A stretch of 64,000 bases of DNA, taken from the IMG/VR virus record IMGVR_UViG_3300035698_012707, positions 1-64,000 of that record. One strand, given 5' to 3'. Below the pieces are notes generated by a model. It saw only the letters and a program-made list of their open reading frames with translations, was not told where the DNA came from and ran no database searches. Below are positions 38,974 through 46,821 of this stretch, piece after piece. This stretch comes from a virus. Position 1 is the first letter of the stretch. Each line of letters opens with the position of its first letter. Position numbers and translations under genes: made by a program.

Positions 38974-39060
38974 AGGGCTTGGAACATGAAGGTCTATAGA
39001 CTGTACCGGATCGTTGAGAAACGTAAAGAGACTCGTTAAAACCGCGAGCGGTCAAGCCCT
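38974..39060 (+). ncRNA. structured RNA element 3 with internal 17-residue ORF
   Basis: AGGGCTTG (38974-38981) pairs with CAAGCCCT (39053-39060); CCGC/GCGG lies near the 3' side. The loop contains an ATG-to-TAA frame, 38986-39039, for a basic 17-residue peptide without a clear ribosome site. The tmRNA-like idea of an RNA enclosing a small reading frame is only an analogy. Confidence 0.45.
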
Positions 39061-39077
39061 AACTAAAAAGGATTAAT

Positions 39078-39173
39078 ATGGTTTATTTTAAAATCATAAC
39101 TATGCTATTCATAATACTTTATGCGTTGATGAATAGTGGTTGTATGATTACTTTATACACACAAAAATTCTAG
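39078..39173 (+). CDS. very small membrane or lipoprotein-like peptide
   Basis: Thirty-one residues: hydrophobic stretch then NSGCMI, a possible lipobox. Start after AAAAAGGATTAAT. Very short, so moderate confidence. Confidence 0.45.
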   Translation: MVYFKIITMLFIILYALMNSGCMITLYTQKF

Positions 39174-39181
39174 GAGAGAAC

Positions 39182-39958
39182 GTGAAGACTTACGTAATGA
39201 GTGACATACATGGTGGATACAAAGCAATGATACAGTGCTGGGAGAGGGCTAACTTTAACCCAGAAGAAGACGAACTCATTGTTCTTGGTGATACCTGTGA
39301 TGGTTGGCCGGAGACAAAGGAATGCGTAGAAGCATTGATGAAGGTTAAGAACTTAGTATACATACTAGGCAACCATGACCTATGGGCCCTTGATTGGGCT
39401 AAGGATGACGAGAGGAACGAGATGTGGGTAACGCAGGGTGGTTGGAACACCTTGTTATCATATGACTTTAAAATGCCAAAGAAACACATTAAATTCTTCG
39501 AAGATGCTCACCTATGGATGGAAGATGAAGATAAAGGAATTCTCTTTGTTCACGGTGGTATTAATCCTTCCATGTCGGTAGAGGCACACAAGATACATAC
39601 ATTGTTGTGGGACAGAGATCTATTACAATACGTCAGGAAGATACACACAAGAGAAGAACTTAGAGCTAAGGATACTGGTAAAGAGTTTATTAGACCAAAG
39701 ATAAGTCAATACAACGAGATATTTATAGGACACACTTCATCTTCGTTCTATGGTAAGTCTGAACCACTACACTATTGTAATGTGTGGCTTCTTGATACCG
39801 GCGGTGGATGGGAAGGCAAGCTAACCATAATGGACTTAGAGACAAGAGAATATTGGCAGTCAGACTATGTAGATGATTTATATAAGGACAACAAAGGAAG
39901 ACGAGAAGTAAGCAAAAACAACGAGGAAGTACATAGGTGGTTAGAAAATGAGGATTAG
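39182..39958 (+). CDS. PPP-type metallophosphatase
   Basis: Two hundred fifty-eight residues starting with GTG after GGAGAGAAC. MSDIHGG, VLGDTCDGW, LGNHD and later LFVHGG/IGHTS are the metal- and phosphate-binding motifs of the PPP (serine/threonine or bis-nucleoside tetraphosphate) phosphatases, as in phage lambda phosphatase. Target unknown; may act on proteins, RNA ends or dinucleotides. Confidence 0.85.
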   Translation: MKTYVMSDIHGGYKAMIQCWERANFNPEEDELIVLGDTCDGWPETKECVEALMKVKNLVYILGNHDLWALDWAKDDERNEMWVTQGGWNTLLSYDFKMPKKHIKFFEDAHLWMEDEDKGILFVHGGINPSMSVEAHKIHTLLWDRDLLQYVRKIHTREELRAKDTGKEFIRPKISQYNEIFIGHTSSSFYGKSEPLHYCNVWLLDTGGGWEGKLTIMDLETREYWQSDYVDDLYKDNKGRREVSKNNEEVHRWLENED

Positions 39959-40160
39959 AAATATAATAGCATATAAGATATGGCAAATTCGTCAAGAGAT
40001 TGGGACAGCCGGAAGTAACACTCATGACTGGTATCTTGCGGAACAATTTTTGCAAACAAATCCAGACCGATATGATGACGATGATATATACGTTTGGTTT
40101 GTGCAGCTAGAAGAAAATATGATTTCAGAAAAAAGACTTGACAACTATCCGGAGATATGA
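39948..40160 (+). CDS. small hypothetical protein
   Basis: Seventy residues, helical, with a DDDDIYVWF strand. Overlaps the phosphatase by 11 nt. The promoter at 40138 lies in its last codons. No family recognised. Confidence 0.5.
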   Translation: MRIRNIIAYKIWQIRQEIGTAGSNTHDWYLAEQFLQTNPDRYDDDDIYVWFVQLEENMISEKRLDNYPEI

Positions 40161-40166
40161 TATAAT
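40138..40166 (+). promoter_or_regulatory. consensus sigma70 promoter
   Basis: TTGACA (40138-40143), 17 bp, TATAAT (40161-40166). The -10 box overlaps the ATG at 40165, so transcripts from here start downstream of that codon and must use a later start, for example ATG 40204 or the recA-like gene. Confidence 0.75.
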
Positions 40167-40509
40167 GGAAAGTAGTTACAAGAGTTTTATTGAAGTAGAA
40201 AAGATGCTCAATAATATAAGAAACACAGAAGCCTGGATAGGTGACTGCTGTGTTGATTTTCTAGTTAACCTAGAAGGTGGTACAGAATTTTACGAACACG
40301 TGAAGTGTGGTATATGTGGTAGAGAACTATACTTTGCAGACAGGAGGAAGAATGGTAAAGAAGACAGTCGAAGACAAACCCTTGACTCCCGAAGAGAAGA
40401 GGAAACGTCTGAAGCAAAAGATAACCATGATAAACAAAAAAGCAGGAAAAACAGTAATACAGATGGCTACGGAGAGTTCGCCCCGGGAGAGGGTCCCGTT
40501 TTCGTCTGA
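40165..40509 (+). CDS. small Cys-containing protein overlapping recA-like gene
   Basis: One hundred fourteen residues. The first about 60 carry CCVDF and CGICGREL, a plausible zinc site; the polar remainder overlaps the RecA-like gene by 158 nt in another frame and is probably run-on. An alternative in-frame ATG at 40204 fits the promoter position. Confidence 0.45.
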   Translation: MESSYKSFIEVEKMLNNIRNTEAWIGDCCVDFLVNLEGGTEFYEHVKCGICGRELYFADRRKNGKEDSRRQTLDSRREEETSEAKDNHDKQKSRKNSNTDGYGEFAPGEGPVFV

Positions 40510-41278
40510 TGAACTAAATGAAATTAGCGGAGGAGGTCCTCCAAGAGGAGCTTTTTCTGTTATGTGGGGTGGTAAGGCTGCAGGTAAAACATCTTCATGT
40601 TATAGCCTTATAGCTAACGCACAAAAAGAAGGTATACTATGTATGCTCTATGATTTTGAGCGATCTTTTGACCCTGTATGGGCTAAGACGTTTGGAGTAG
40701 ATCCAGAGTTATTGTTAATTGCTAAGTTCAAAGATGCTGAAGCAGGCCTAGATAATATAATAGATATATGTAAAGAAGATCTAGTAGGCCTCATAGTCGT
40801 AGACTCTATTCAGGGCTTGTGTCCACGCGGGGAATACGAAACAAAGAAAGGTAAAGAAAAATCAATAGCTGATGATACCATGGCATTGATACCAAGAAAG
40901 CTTAGTAAATTCTTTCCTAAAGCTGCACCTTTTGTTGACGATTCAAACTGTGCTGTTGTTCTAATAGGACAGACTCGTAAGGGTCTTGGTAGTTTTATTG
41001 TACTTGATGAGTTGACTGGCGGTAATGCTCTGCTACATTGGAGTGCTTTAACAATGCATTGTAGACGCGGCAAGAAAGACAACGCACCATCTATCAAGGT
41101 AGACAACGGTAAGAAGGATAAGAGTGGTAAAACAAAACTAGACACAGTACTCATAGGATATGAGATGGTTGTTAAGGTAAACAAGTCTAAAGTTGGCCCT
41201 GATGAGGGTAAAGAGGCTCGTTTGCCTTTTTATTTCGGCAGTGGCTTTTTAAAACTGGAGGAAGAGAAAGATGATTAA
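40352..41278 (+). CDS. RecA/UvsX-like recombinase
   Basis: Three hundred eight residues. GGKAAGKTS (73-81) is the Walker A, preceded by a linker SGGGPPRGAFSVMWGG typical of RecA; LIVVDSIQG is Walker B and VVLIGQTRKG is the L1/L2-side strand. It forms filaments on ssDNA for strand exchange and recombination-dependent replication. ATG 40352 follows CAGGAGGAAG. Some shortening relative to bacterial RecA suggests a phage type. Confidence 0.85.
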   Translation: MVKKTVEDKPLTPEEKRKRLKQKITMINKKAGKTVIQMATESSPRERVPFSSDELNEISGGGPPRGAFSVMWGGKAAGKTSSCYSLIANAQKEGILCMLYDFERSFDPVWAKTFGVDPELLLIAKFKDAEAGLDNIIDICKEDLVGLIVVDSIQGLCPRGEYETKKGKEKSIADDTMALIPRKLSKFFPKAAPFVDDSNCAVVLIGQTRKGLGSFIVLDELTGGNALLHWSALTMHCRRGKKDNAPSIKVDNGKKDKSGKTKLDTVLIGYEMVVKVNKSKVGPDEGKEARLPFYFGSGFLKLEEEKDD

Positions 41279-41471
41279 AGATAATATACTATATGAATTC
41301 TGTAAGGATCATTACTATTGTGATCCAAAAGGCAATGGAAGAGAGCCATGGGAACCATTTGAGAACTATGAAACAGATCACATAGAAAGTATGATACAAA
41401 ACGATGTGATTGCTTTAAAGGAGTTTTTAAAACATAACCTAAATAAGGGGTGGGACGATGAAAGCAATTAA
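41271..41471 (+). CDS. small protein with C-terminal WDxxxN tag
   Basis: Sixty-six residues, acidic, helical, ending GWDDESN. Overlaps the recombinase gene by 8 nt after GGAGGAAGAGAAAG. The next ATG (41458) lies in the tag codons GGGACGATG. Confidence 0.6.
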   Translation: MIKDNILYEFCKDHYYCDPKGNGREPWEPFENYETDHIESMIQNDVIALKEFLKHNLNKGWDDESN

Positions 41472-41661
41472 GATTACGGTAGAATATGAAGATGGATCAA
41501 AGCACATAATAGGAGGAAAAGCAGCAGCGCTTATGCAGGGTAGAATTAATTCAGCAGGCATCATGGCTGGAATAGAAGTAAAAGAAGAAGAACCAATAGA
41601 TCAACCACCAGATATCAAGGGTGAAATAAAAATAATAAAATCATCACCAGAAAAGGAATAA
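41458..41661 (+). CDS. small hypothetical protein
   Basis: Sixty-seven residues: strand IKITVEYEDGSKHII, helix, then an acidic Pro-rich tail. Start after AAGGGGTGGGACG, inside the preceding tag. No family recognised. Confidence 0.5.
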   Translation: MKAIKITVEYEDGSKHIIGGKAAALMQGRINSAGIMAGIEVKEEEPIDQPPDIKGEIKIIKSSPEKE

Positions 41662-41663
41662 AA

Positions 41664-41996
41664 ATGTCAGAAGAATTTATAAAACTAGATGGCAGAGATG
41701 GTGAAGATCCTAAGTTAATGTACGATCTTGTAGATGTATTTGCTTTGGAAGACTTAGTTAAAGTACTTACAATGGGAGCAAAAAAATACAGTCCCAACAA
41801 TTGGCATAAATGTAAAGGTAGATTGAGGTACTATGCTGCTGCAATGAGACACATGGAAGCCTGGAGAAAAGGAGAAGATCTAGATCCAGAATCTGGTCTT
41901 CCTCATATTAGTCATGCAATGTGTTGTCTAAAGTTTATTCATGGTATATCAAGGCTCCATCCAATGCACGACGATAGGAGTGTTAAGGATGAATAG
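41664..41996 (+). CDS. MazZ-like dATP/dGTP diphosphohydrolase (DUF5664)
   Basis: One hundred ten residues. GAKKYSPNNW, RHMEAWRKGEDLDPESGLPH and SHAMCCLKF match the all-alpha phage family DUF5664, whose member MazZ hydrolyses dATP and dGTP. In 2-aminoadenine phages it supplies precursors, but no PurZ or DpoZ is visible here, so a general nucleotide-pool role is more likely. Start 2 nt after the previous stop. Confidence 0.75.
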   Translation: MSEEFIKLDGRDGEDPKLMYDLVDVFALEDLVKVLTMGAKKYSPNNWHKCKGRLRYYAAAMRHMEAWRKGEDLDPESGLPHISHAMCCLKFIHGISRLHPMHDDRSVKDE

Positions 41997-42600
41997 ATTT
42001 ATGTCATCAGTAACTAACTTTTTAGAAAGGCATGGAGTAATAGAAACGCAACGTCCATTCTACACGTCAGTAGTTAATACACCACCTATTGCAGAAGAAT
42101 GGGATTCTGTAAGCAATGAAGAACGTCAAGAACATACACTATATAGTCTTGAAAACGGTACGACTATAAGAATGGCAGAAAGCGTGAACAATGCAGTCGC
42201 TGGTAGCTCCATAGGTGCTAGTCCTATGAGCTGGGCTGTAGATGCTACTACTTTTCAAGGATTAACTTCTAGCATAGAGGCTGTCCCCATGAACACACAC
42301 CCAACGATAAGTCTTTCTTCTGCGCATTCTGATTACACTAATGTTTGGTTTGAATTGGGAAACAATCATACTGCAGAAATTAAAATTCTAGATAACAACG
42401 AAGGACTAGAGATAGCAATAGATACAAATATATTTGAACCAATTATTGAAGACGGAAAGATTAGGTTTATAAGAATGTATGACGAGGAGAATAATGCAAG
42501 TCAAGATACTAGAACACACGAAACATCCATTGAAAACAGTGTACACGGCAGCCCGAACATGTTACTCGGCAGACACACCGTCATCAATACACAGACGTAG
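41989..42600 (+). CDS. hypothetical protein with internal tag-like segments
   Basis: Two hundred three residues. EEWDSVSNEE near residue 38 and MYDEENNAS near residue 163 are tag-like; the second lies just where the ThyX ribosome site is coded (GAGGAGAATA) and the following 36 residues overlap thyX by 107 nt. I infer the protein once ended at a tag and now reads through. No family recognised. Confidence 0.5.
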   Translation: MNRFMSSVTNFLERHGVIETQRPFYTSVVNTPPIAEEWDSVSNEERQEHTLYSLENGTTIRMAESVNNAVAGSSIGASPMSWAVDATTFQGLTSSIEAVPMNTHPTISLSSAHSDYTNVWFELGNNHTAEIKILDNNEGLEIAIDTNIFEPIIEDGKIRFIRMYDEENNASQDTRTHETSIENSVHGSPNMLLGRHTVINTQT

Positions 42601-43180
42601 AGAAGTAAATGACAAGCTTGTTAAATCTGTAATAAAGATGGGCCATCACTCAGTACTAGAACATATAAATATAACGTTTGCTATAGATAATATTTCTAGG
42701 GCCTGCTCACATCAATTAGTTAGGCATAGAATAGCTAGTTATTCACAACAATCTCAAAGGTATGTTAATTTTAAGAAGGGATTTGGCTATGTTATCCCGC
42801 CGACAATAGGAGTCAACAAAGAACTAGAACAAGAGTACATAGACATGATGGATAATTTATCTGGTTTCTATAAATATATGGTTGATGTGTATGATATGCC
42901 AGCAGAAGATGCAAGATATCTTATTCCTAATGCATGCTGTACTAACATAACGATGACAGTTAACGCTAGAGAGCTTATAGAAATGTGTAAGCTTAGGCTA
43001 TGCGATACAGCACAGTGGGAGATAAGAACGATGTTTGAATCAATAAAAGCATGTGTTTCCAGTAACAGGCATCTAAGGTTCCTTTCTGAATATTTGTCTC
43101 CAAAGTGTGAATGGATTAAGTATTGTCCAGAAGGAAAAAAATCATGCGGCAAAATTGCAACATTAAAAGATGGAGAATAG
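42494..43180 (+). CDS. thyX: flavin-dependent thymidylate synthase ThyX
   Basis: Two hundred twenty-eight residues. Makes dTMP from dUMP with methylene-tetrahydrofolate, NADPH and FAD. The ThyX motif RHRxxSxxxxSxR is present as RHRIASYSQQSQR (77-89); GHHSVLEH supports folate/FAD binding. Start after GAGGAGAATA. The Cys-rich end (CPEGKKSCG) is an extra. It matches the nucleotide enzymes elsewhere in the window. Confidence 0.92.
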   Translation: MQVKILEHTKHPLKTVYTAARTCYSADTPSSIHRRREVNDKLVKSVIKMGHHSVLEHINITFAIDNISRACSHQLVRHRIASYSQQSQRYVNFKKGFGYVIPPTIGVNKELEQEYIDMMDNLSGFYKYMVDVYDMPAEDARYLIPNACCTNITMTVNARELIEMCKLRLCDTAQWEIRTMFESIKACVSSNRHLRFLSEYLSPKCEWIKYCPEGKKSCGKIATLKDGE

Positions 43181-43188
43181 CATATAAT

Positions 43189-43491
43189 ATGGATGACATA
43201 GCAACGTATAAACAAGACAACGTAAACATGGTGTCAACTGAATCTACTAGATCTGGGTGGGGATTTTTCTCAGAAGAAATTAGTTGGTTCTTGTGTGATT
43301 TTTTTACAAAAAGACTTAACTATGAATTAAAGCTTATATTTTATAGCTATTATGTAACAGGTATGTCGTTAAAAGACATAGGGGAAAGGTTTGATTGCAG
43401 CCATCAAGCAATACACAAAAAACTGTTGAGTATAAACAAAATGCTTAGCCACGCTTGGCAATACTCTGATAGGTGGAGGGAAGAAGAATGA
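43189..43491 (+). CDS. sigma region-4-like HTH protein
   Basis: One hundred residues. LNYELKLIFYSYYVTGMSLKDIGERFDCSHQAIHKKL fits a sigma factor region 4 helix-turn-helix (seen in pieces; the recognition helix is near CSHQAIHKKL). It lacks regions 2-3, so it may be an anti-sigma-like or late-transcription helper. Start has a distant TGGAGA. Confidence 0.6.
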   Translation: MDDIATYKQDNVNMVSTESTRSGWGFFSEEISWFLCDFFTKRLNYELKLIFYSYYVTGMSLKDIGERFDCSHQAIHKKLLSINKMLSHAWQYSDRWREEE

Positions 43492-44030
43492 CAGCACTAG
43501 AAAGAGAACTAGAAGTTATCACGAATGAAATAGCTGTAGAGATGTTGGTTGAACCAGAGAGTTTAGCTATGGGGTCTCACGATACAGCATCACAAGCTGT
43601 TCCTGTTCTTATGGAGAGAATGGATAAGGTTTGTGGGCTTATGGATTGGCAGGCAACATTAATAGAGAAAGCAAAAGTAGAACTAGAAGAGAAAAAATAC
43701 ATTCATAAGAAAGCAGAGAAAGACTACAAGCACGAACACAACAAAGCCTATCTTGGATACAAGCAAGCAGACAGAGAGAAATACGGAGCAGACTTCAAGA
43801 AGAACGCGAGGACTGACCCGGAGTATAAAGCTATGTCTGACATGGAGGTAGATGAAGATCTTAACTTTGCTCTACAGAAGGAACGAGATTATTTGGCCGC
43901 GCAGCATGCTCTTGAAGACGCCAAACATAAATATGAAACATTAAACAATCACTTTCTAAGTTATAGAAAGAGCTGTGATCTACTTAAGATAGAATTTGAG
44001 AAGCTAGGGAAGTATGGGAGCGGTGTATAA
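43488..44030 (+). CDS. coiled-coil hypothetical protein
   Basis: One hundred eighty residues, almost wholly helical with a long charged coiled coil (about 57-175). Its place near recA, thyX and exonuclease genes suggests a recombination mediator but sequence gives no family. Start after AGGGAAGAAGA, overlapping by 4 nt. Confidence 0.55.
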   Translation: MTALERELEVITNEIAVEMLVEPESLAMGSHDTASQAVPVLMERMDKVCGLMDWQATLIEKAKVELEEKKYIHKKAEKDYKHEHNKAYLGYKQADREKYGADFKKNARTDPEYKAMSDMEVDEDLNFALQKERDYLAAQHALEDAKHKYETLNNHFLSYRKSCDLLKIEFEKLGKYGSGV

Positions 44031-44197
44031 TGGCTAACAATAATGGTTATGAACGTTACACTACTACAGCTACAGATTCAACTTGGATGCCAGGAACTAC
44101 TGGAACTGGATACTATACTTCTGAATGGATTACTACTTCTTTCGAAGTAAAAGAAGCTTACGATGGATGGGATTCACCAGACAATGAGGGGCAATAA
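44030..44197 (+). CDS. small Thr-rich protein with C-terminal WDxxxN tag
   Basis: Fifty-five residues, Thr/Gly/Tyr-rich low-complexity middle and the tail GWDSPDNEGQ. The stop overlaps the next ATG. The composition is unlike the other tagged proteins. Confidence 0.55.
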   Translation: MANNNGYERYTTTATDSTWMPGTTGTGYYTSEWITTSFEVKEAYDGWDSPDNEGQ

Positions 44198-44511
44198 TGA
44201 TTTCTTTTCATGGAGACAGAAGTTATAAATGTAAGGTATGTGGAAAAATAGAAGAAGATTCTTTTGTTGATGGCGTATGTTCTGCCTGTCTATACAAAGA
44301 GAAAGTTAGTAAAACAAACAGCCTGTGTGAAGAGTGTAAAAAGAAATGTAAGCAGAGTTCCTTAGTATCAATACAATACTGTCCAGAATATGTATACAGT
44401 AGGCCTAAAATCACACAGAAACAAGGCATAGCGACACGATCTCGTGACTTAGGTGAAAAGACCAGCAAGAAGCCTAAAGAGGCTTTAAAACGCAAGAAAA
44501 GGAAGAAATAA
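44197..44511 (+). CDS. zinc-ribbon protein
   Basis: One hundred four residues with CKVCGK/CSACLY and CEECKKKC, a probable double zinc site, and a very basic C-terminus. Start after GAGGGGCAATA. Function unknown. Confidence 0.55.
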   Translation: MISFHGDRSYKCKVCGKIEEDSFVDGVCSACLYKEKVSKTNSLCEECKKKCKQSSLVSIQYCPEYVYSRPKITQKQGIATRSRDLGEKTSKKPKEALKRKKRKK

Positions 44512-44747
44512 TGGAGTGGAAAGAAGATAAGATAAAACATATGATAATATCTTTATTGCTTGTAGTTATCTCGTGGTTATTTACTCAGAATATACTATAT
44601 GCAATGATTATATCGTTATCTATTGGTATTTTAAAAGAAGTATATGATGAGTTCTTTTCTGGTCCGAAAAGTCATTGGGATCCAGAAGATATCTTTGCAG
44701 ATCTAGTTGGTATATTAATAGGTGCTGGAATATGCAATTTAATCTAG
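44511..44747 (+). CDS. small membrane protein
   Basis: Seventy-eight residues with two or three hydrophobic helices (10-30, 33-46, 60-77) and a polar loop KEVYDEFFSGPKSHWDPED, seen also in small phage and bacterial membrane proteins. HWDPED resembles the tag core but is internal. Confidence 0.6.
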   Translation: MEWKEDKIKHMIISLLLVVISWLFTQNILYAMIISLSIGILKEVYDEFFSGPKSHWDPEDIFADLVGILIGAGICNLI

Positions 44748-45259
44748 CTAATAGTTCTCTTAACCATATACCAGGTATCTTTAGAAAAATCCACTGGGAG
44801 ACCGGGCAGCTAAACTTTGATGTAGGTGGAGGACGTTTCGATAAGGCAACAGAATTTTTATTCGACAAAGGTATAATGAATGTTATCTTTGATCAATACG
44901 CTAGGACTGCTGAACATAACTTTAGATCCATAGAATATATGGAAGAACATGAAGCTGATACTGTTACGTTATCTAATGTACTCTGCGTGATAAGAGAAAA
45001 GAGCGAGAGATTAAACTTACTATCACTTGCTAAAGATTATCTTAAGCTAGGAGGTAATGTATATATTAGTATCTATGCTGGAGATGGAACAAGACGAGGT
45101 AGATCAACAAAGAGTAAGACATGGCAAAACAACAGACCACTCAAGACATACTTAAGGGAGATACAATCTATTTTCCCCGGCGCACATCTTGAGAAAGGAT
45201 ATATTGCTGCAACGAAGGGAGAAAAAGATGAAAAAAGAACTGGAAAAGAAACTCTTTGA
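44732..45259 (+). CDS. SAM-dependent methyltransferase-like protein
   Basis: One hundred seventy-five residues. FDVGGGRFDKA is a motif I-type SAM loop, and TLSNVLCVIRE with LKLGGNVYISIY gives the later strands of the class I fold. Substrate unknown. ATG 44732 overlaps the previous gene by 16 nt. Confidence 0.65.
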   Translation: MQFNLANSSLNHIPGIFRKIHWETGQLNFDVGGGRFDKATEFLFDKGIMNVIFDQYARTAEHNFRSIEYMEEHEADTVTLSNVLCVIREKSERLNLLSLAKDYLKLGGNVYISIYAGDGTRRGRSTKSKTWQNNRPLKTYLREIQSIFPGAHLEKGYIAATKGEKDEKRTGKETL

Positions 45260-45623
45260 AGCATACCCTAAGATTTTCGCACAAAAAGATATGAGACCAC
45301 AAGAAACATGTCTTTGTTGGGGCATATCTACGGGAAATGGATGGTATAAAATAATAGATAAACTGTGTAGTAAGATACAAAAATACGTAGACAGCAACGA
45401 AGTAAAACAAGTACAAACAGTACAAGTTAAAGAGAAATTTGGTGGGCTTAGGTTCTATGTTGACGGAGCACCAGAGGAAGTATATAAATATATATATGAA
45501 GCAGAAGGAGAGAGCCTAGTTACTTGTGAGGAATGTGGATCTAAGGATAGAGTAAAACAAAGTGTAGCTGGATGGACATCAACTCTTTGTCATAAGTGTA
45601 TGGAGGGAAGAAATGCGAAGTAA
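45228..45623 (+). CDS. conserved phage protein with zinc ribbon
   Basis: One hundred thirty-one residues. CWGISTGNGWYKIIDKLCSKI, the phrase VQVKEKFGGLRFY and a C-terminal CEECGS/CHKCME zinc ribbon match a hypothetical protein family I recognise from many phages, of unknown function. Start after AAGGGAGAAAAAG. Confidence 0.65.
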   Translation: MKKELEKKLFEAYPKIFAQKDMRPQETCLCWGISTGNGWYKIIDKLCSKIQKYVDSNEVKQVQTVQVKEKFGGLRFYVDGAPEEVYKYIYEAEGESLVTCEECGSKDRVKQSVAGWTSTLCHKCMEGRNAK

Positions 45624-45909
45624 TGAATATTTGTGGGACAAAGTTGTAATGGATATGTATAGAGAAATGTATACTAAGTCAGATCCGTCTGCAGACATAG
45701 ATAGATTGGTTGAAAATGGAACTACAAAAAAACCTAATTGGTTTAGTGATTATTATCTTCCAAAGGAAGAGTTCGTAAAAATATTTAATAAAGTATCCAA
45801 AAAACATAGACTAACAAGAAAAGAAAAAGAAAAAGTTTCTTTCGAAGTTTATCTTGGAGCTGGACCAACAAGCGTTAGACCACCCGACTGGGACAAAGAG
45901 GAGAACTAA
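45613..45909 (+). CDS. small protein with C-terminal WDxxxN tag
   Basis: Ninety-eight residues, mostly helical, basic middle, ending PDWDKEEN. The tag codons AAAGAGGAGAAC are the ribosome site of the next gene. Start after TGGAGGGAAGAA. Confidence 0.6.
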   Translation: MRSNEYLWDKVVMDMYREMYTKSDPSADIDRLVENGTTKKPNWFSDYYLPKEEFVKIFNKVSKKHRLTRKEKEKVSFEVYLGAGPTSVRPPDWDKEEN

Positions 45910-46097
45910 TGGATATAGCTATACAAATTGATGGCAGCAACTTAAAGACCGTTAAGGTCGACGAAAATATAAAGGATCAAAAATTATGGTTGTTCACTAT
46001 ACTTTACACGGATGTGGATGTGATGGCAAGAGTGGGAAAGAAGCTGAAGGAAGTAATACATGTGCCGAACAAGCTTGTGAACCTAGTAACGAAATAG
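45909..46097 (+). CDS. small protein overlapping NusG-like gene
   Basis: Sixty-two residues, beta-rich then basic. It has a strong ribosome site but 112 of its 189 nt overlap the NusG-like gene. It may have evolved by overprinting, or the NusG start may be later than I placed it. Confidence 0.4.
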   Translation: MDIAIQIDGSNLKTVKVDENIKDQKLWLFTILYTDVDVMARVGKKLKEVIHVPNKLVNLVTK

Positions 46098-46573
46098 ATA
46101 ACAACTGGTGGGCAGCTCAAGTAGCAAGCAACAAAGAATATGACACCAAGAGAGAGATAGTAAACATGTGTTCTCTTAAGGAAGATGATGTTCTTATCCC
46201 GCGGCGAATGGTTTATGATGTGAAGGACGATAAGGTAGACAAGAAGACAGAGGTAGTATTGCCTGGATATATATTATTACGATTAGGTAATCAAAAGATG
46301 CTGCGCGGTCTTGAGTCGATGATAAACTATATAAATATACTAGGAAAAATAAGCATGGAAGAAATGGAAATAGTAAAAGAGTTTGAGAACATACCAAAAG
46401 AAACTAACGCCAATGAAGGCGACAAAGTTATAATAACTAAGGGTCCATTTGCAGGAGTCAAAGGAGTCATCGTTGAAAAACTTGATAATACTTACTGTAA
46501 GTGTAGGTTACTTTTTCAAGGCAATGAGATAGTAACATCCATGGACCCAAGAATTGTAGAGAGGATAACATGA
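45986..46573 (+). CDS. NusG/RfaH-like transcription factor
   Basis: One hundred ninety-five residues. After a 38-residue Cys-rich extension (HGCGCDGKSG), NNWWAAQVASNKEYDTK and EVVLPGYILLRL form the NGN domain, and GDKVIITKGPFAGVKGVIVE is a KOW motif near residue 140. NusG proteins bind RNA polymerase and promote elongation or antitermination. A phage copy could redirect host polymerase to phage genes. The start after AAAGGATC is the only candidate ATG. Confidence 0.8.
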   Translation: MVVHYTLHGCGCDGKSGKEAEGSNTCAEQACEPSNEIDNNWWAAQVASNKEYDTKREIVNMCSLKEDDVLIPRRMVYDVKDDKVDKKTEVVLPGYILLRLGNQKMLRGLESMINYINILGKISMEEMEIVKEFENIPKETNANEGDKVIITKGPFAGVKGVIVEKLDNTYCKCRLLFQGNEIVTSMDPRIVERIT

Positions 46574-46821
46574 GCAATGGATGGGATAGAGAAGATAATG
46601 AACTGATTGTTGCAGAAAGAAACAACAATCCAGCAGGCGAAATACAATCAAGACCCGACATTTTAATACCAGGTGCTTTCTATAGTTGTCCTACACACGG
46701 AGAAATACGAGAAGTTATTGTATTCTCACTCGATGGAACATCATACTCATATTGTACTAGATGTTTACATGAACTACTAGGCCAACACTTTACGCCACTG
46801 GAGATGGTTACTAATGCATGA
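46570..46821 (+). CDS. zinc-ribbon protein with N-terminal WDxxxN tag
   Basis: Eighty-three residues. MSNGWDREDN, nearly identical to the start of the protein at 10160, precedes a zinc ribbon (SCPTHGE, CTRCLHE). The following gene has the same architecture. Start inside the NusG-like end after GAGAGGATAAC. Confidence 0.6.
   Translation: MSNGWDREDNELIVAERNNNPAGEIQSRPDILIPGAFYSCPTHGEIREVIVFSLDGTSYSYCTRCLHELLGQHFTPLEMVTNA

Noticed and set aside
38739-38987. Frames across the tRNA genes
   Set aside because: They lie over well-formed tRNAs on either strand and arise from the tRNA sequence.
41664-41996. 2-aminoadenine (Z-genome) system
   Set aside because: Only the MazZ-like gene is present; PurZ, DatZ and DpoZ are not visible in this window.
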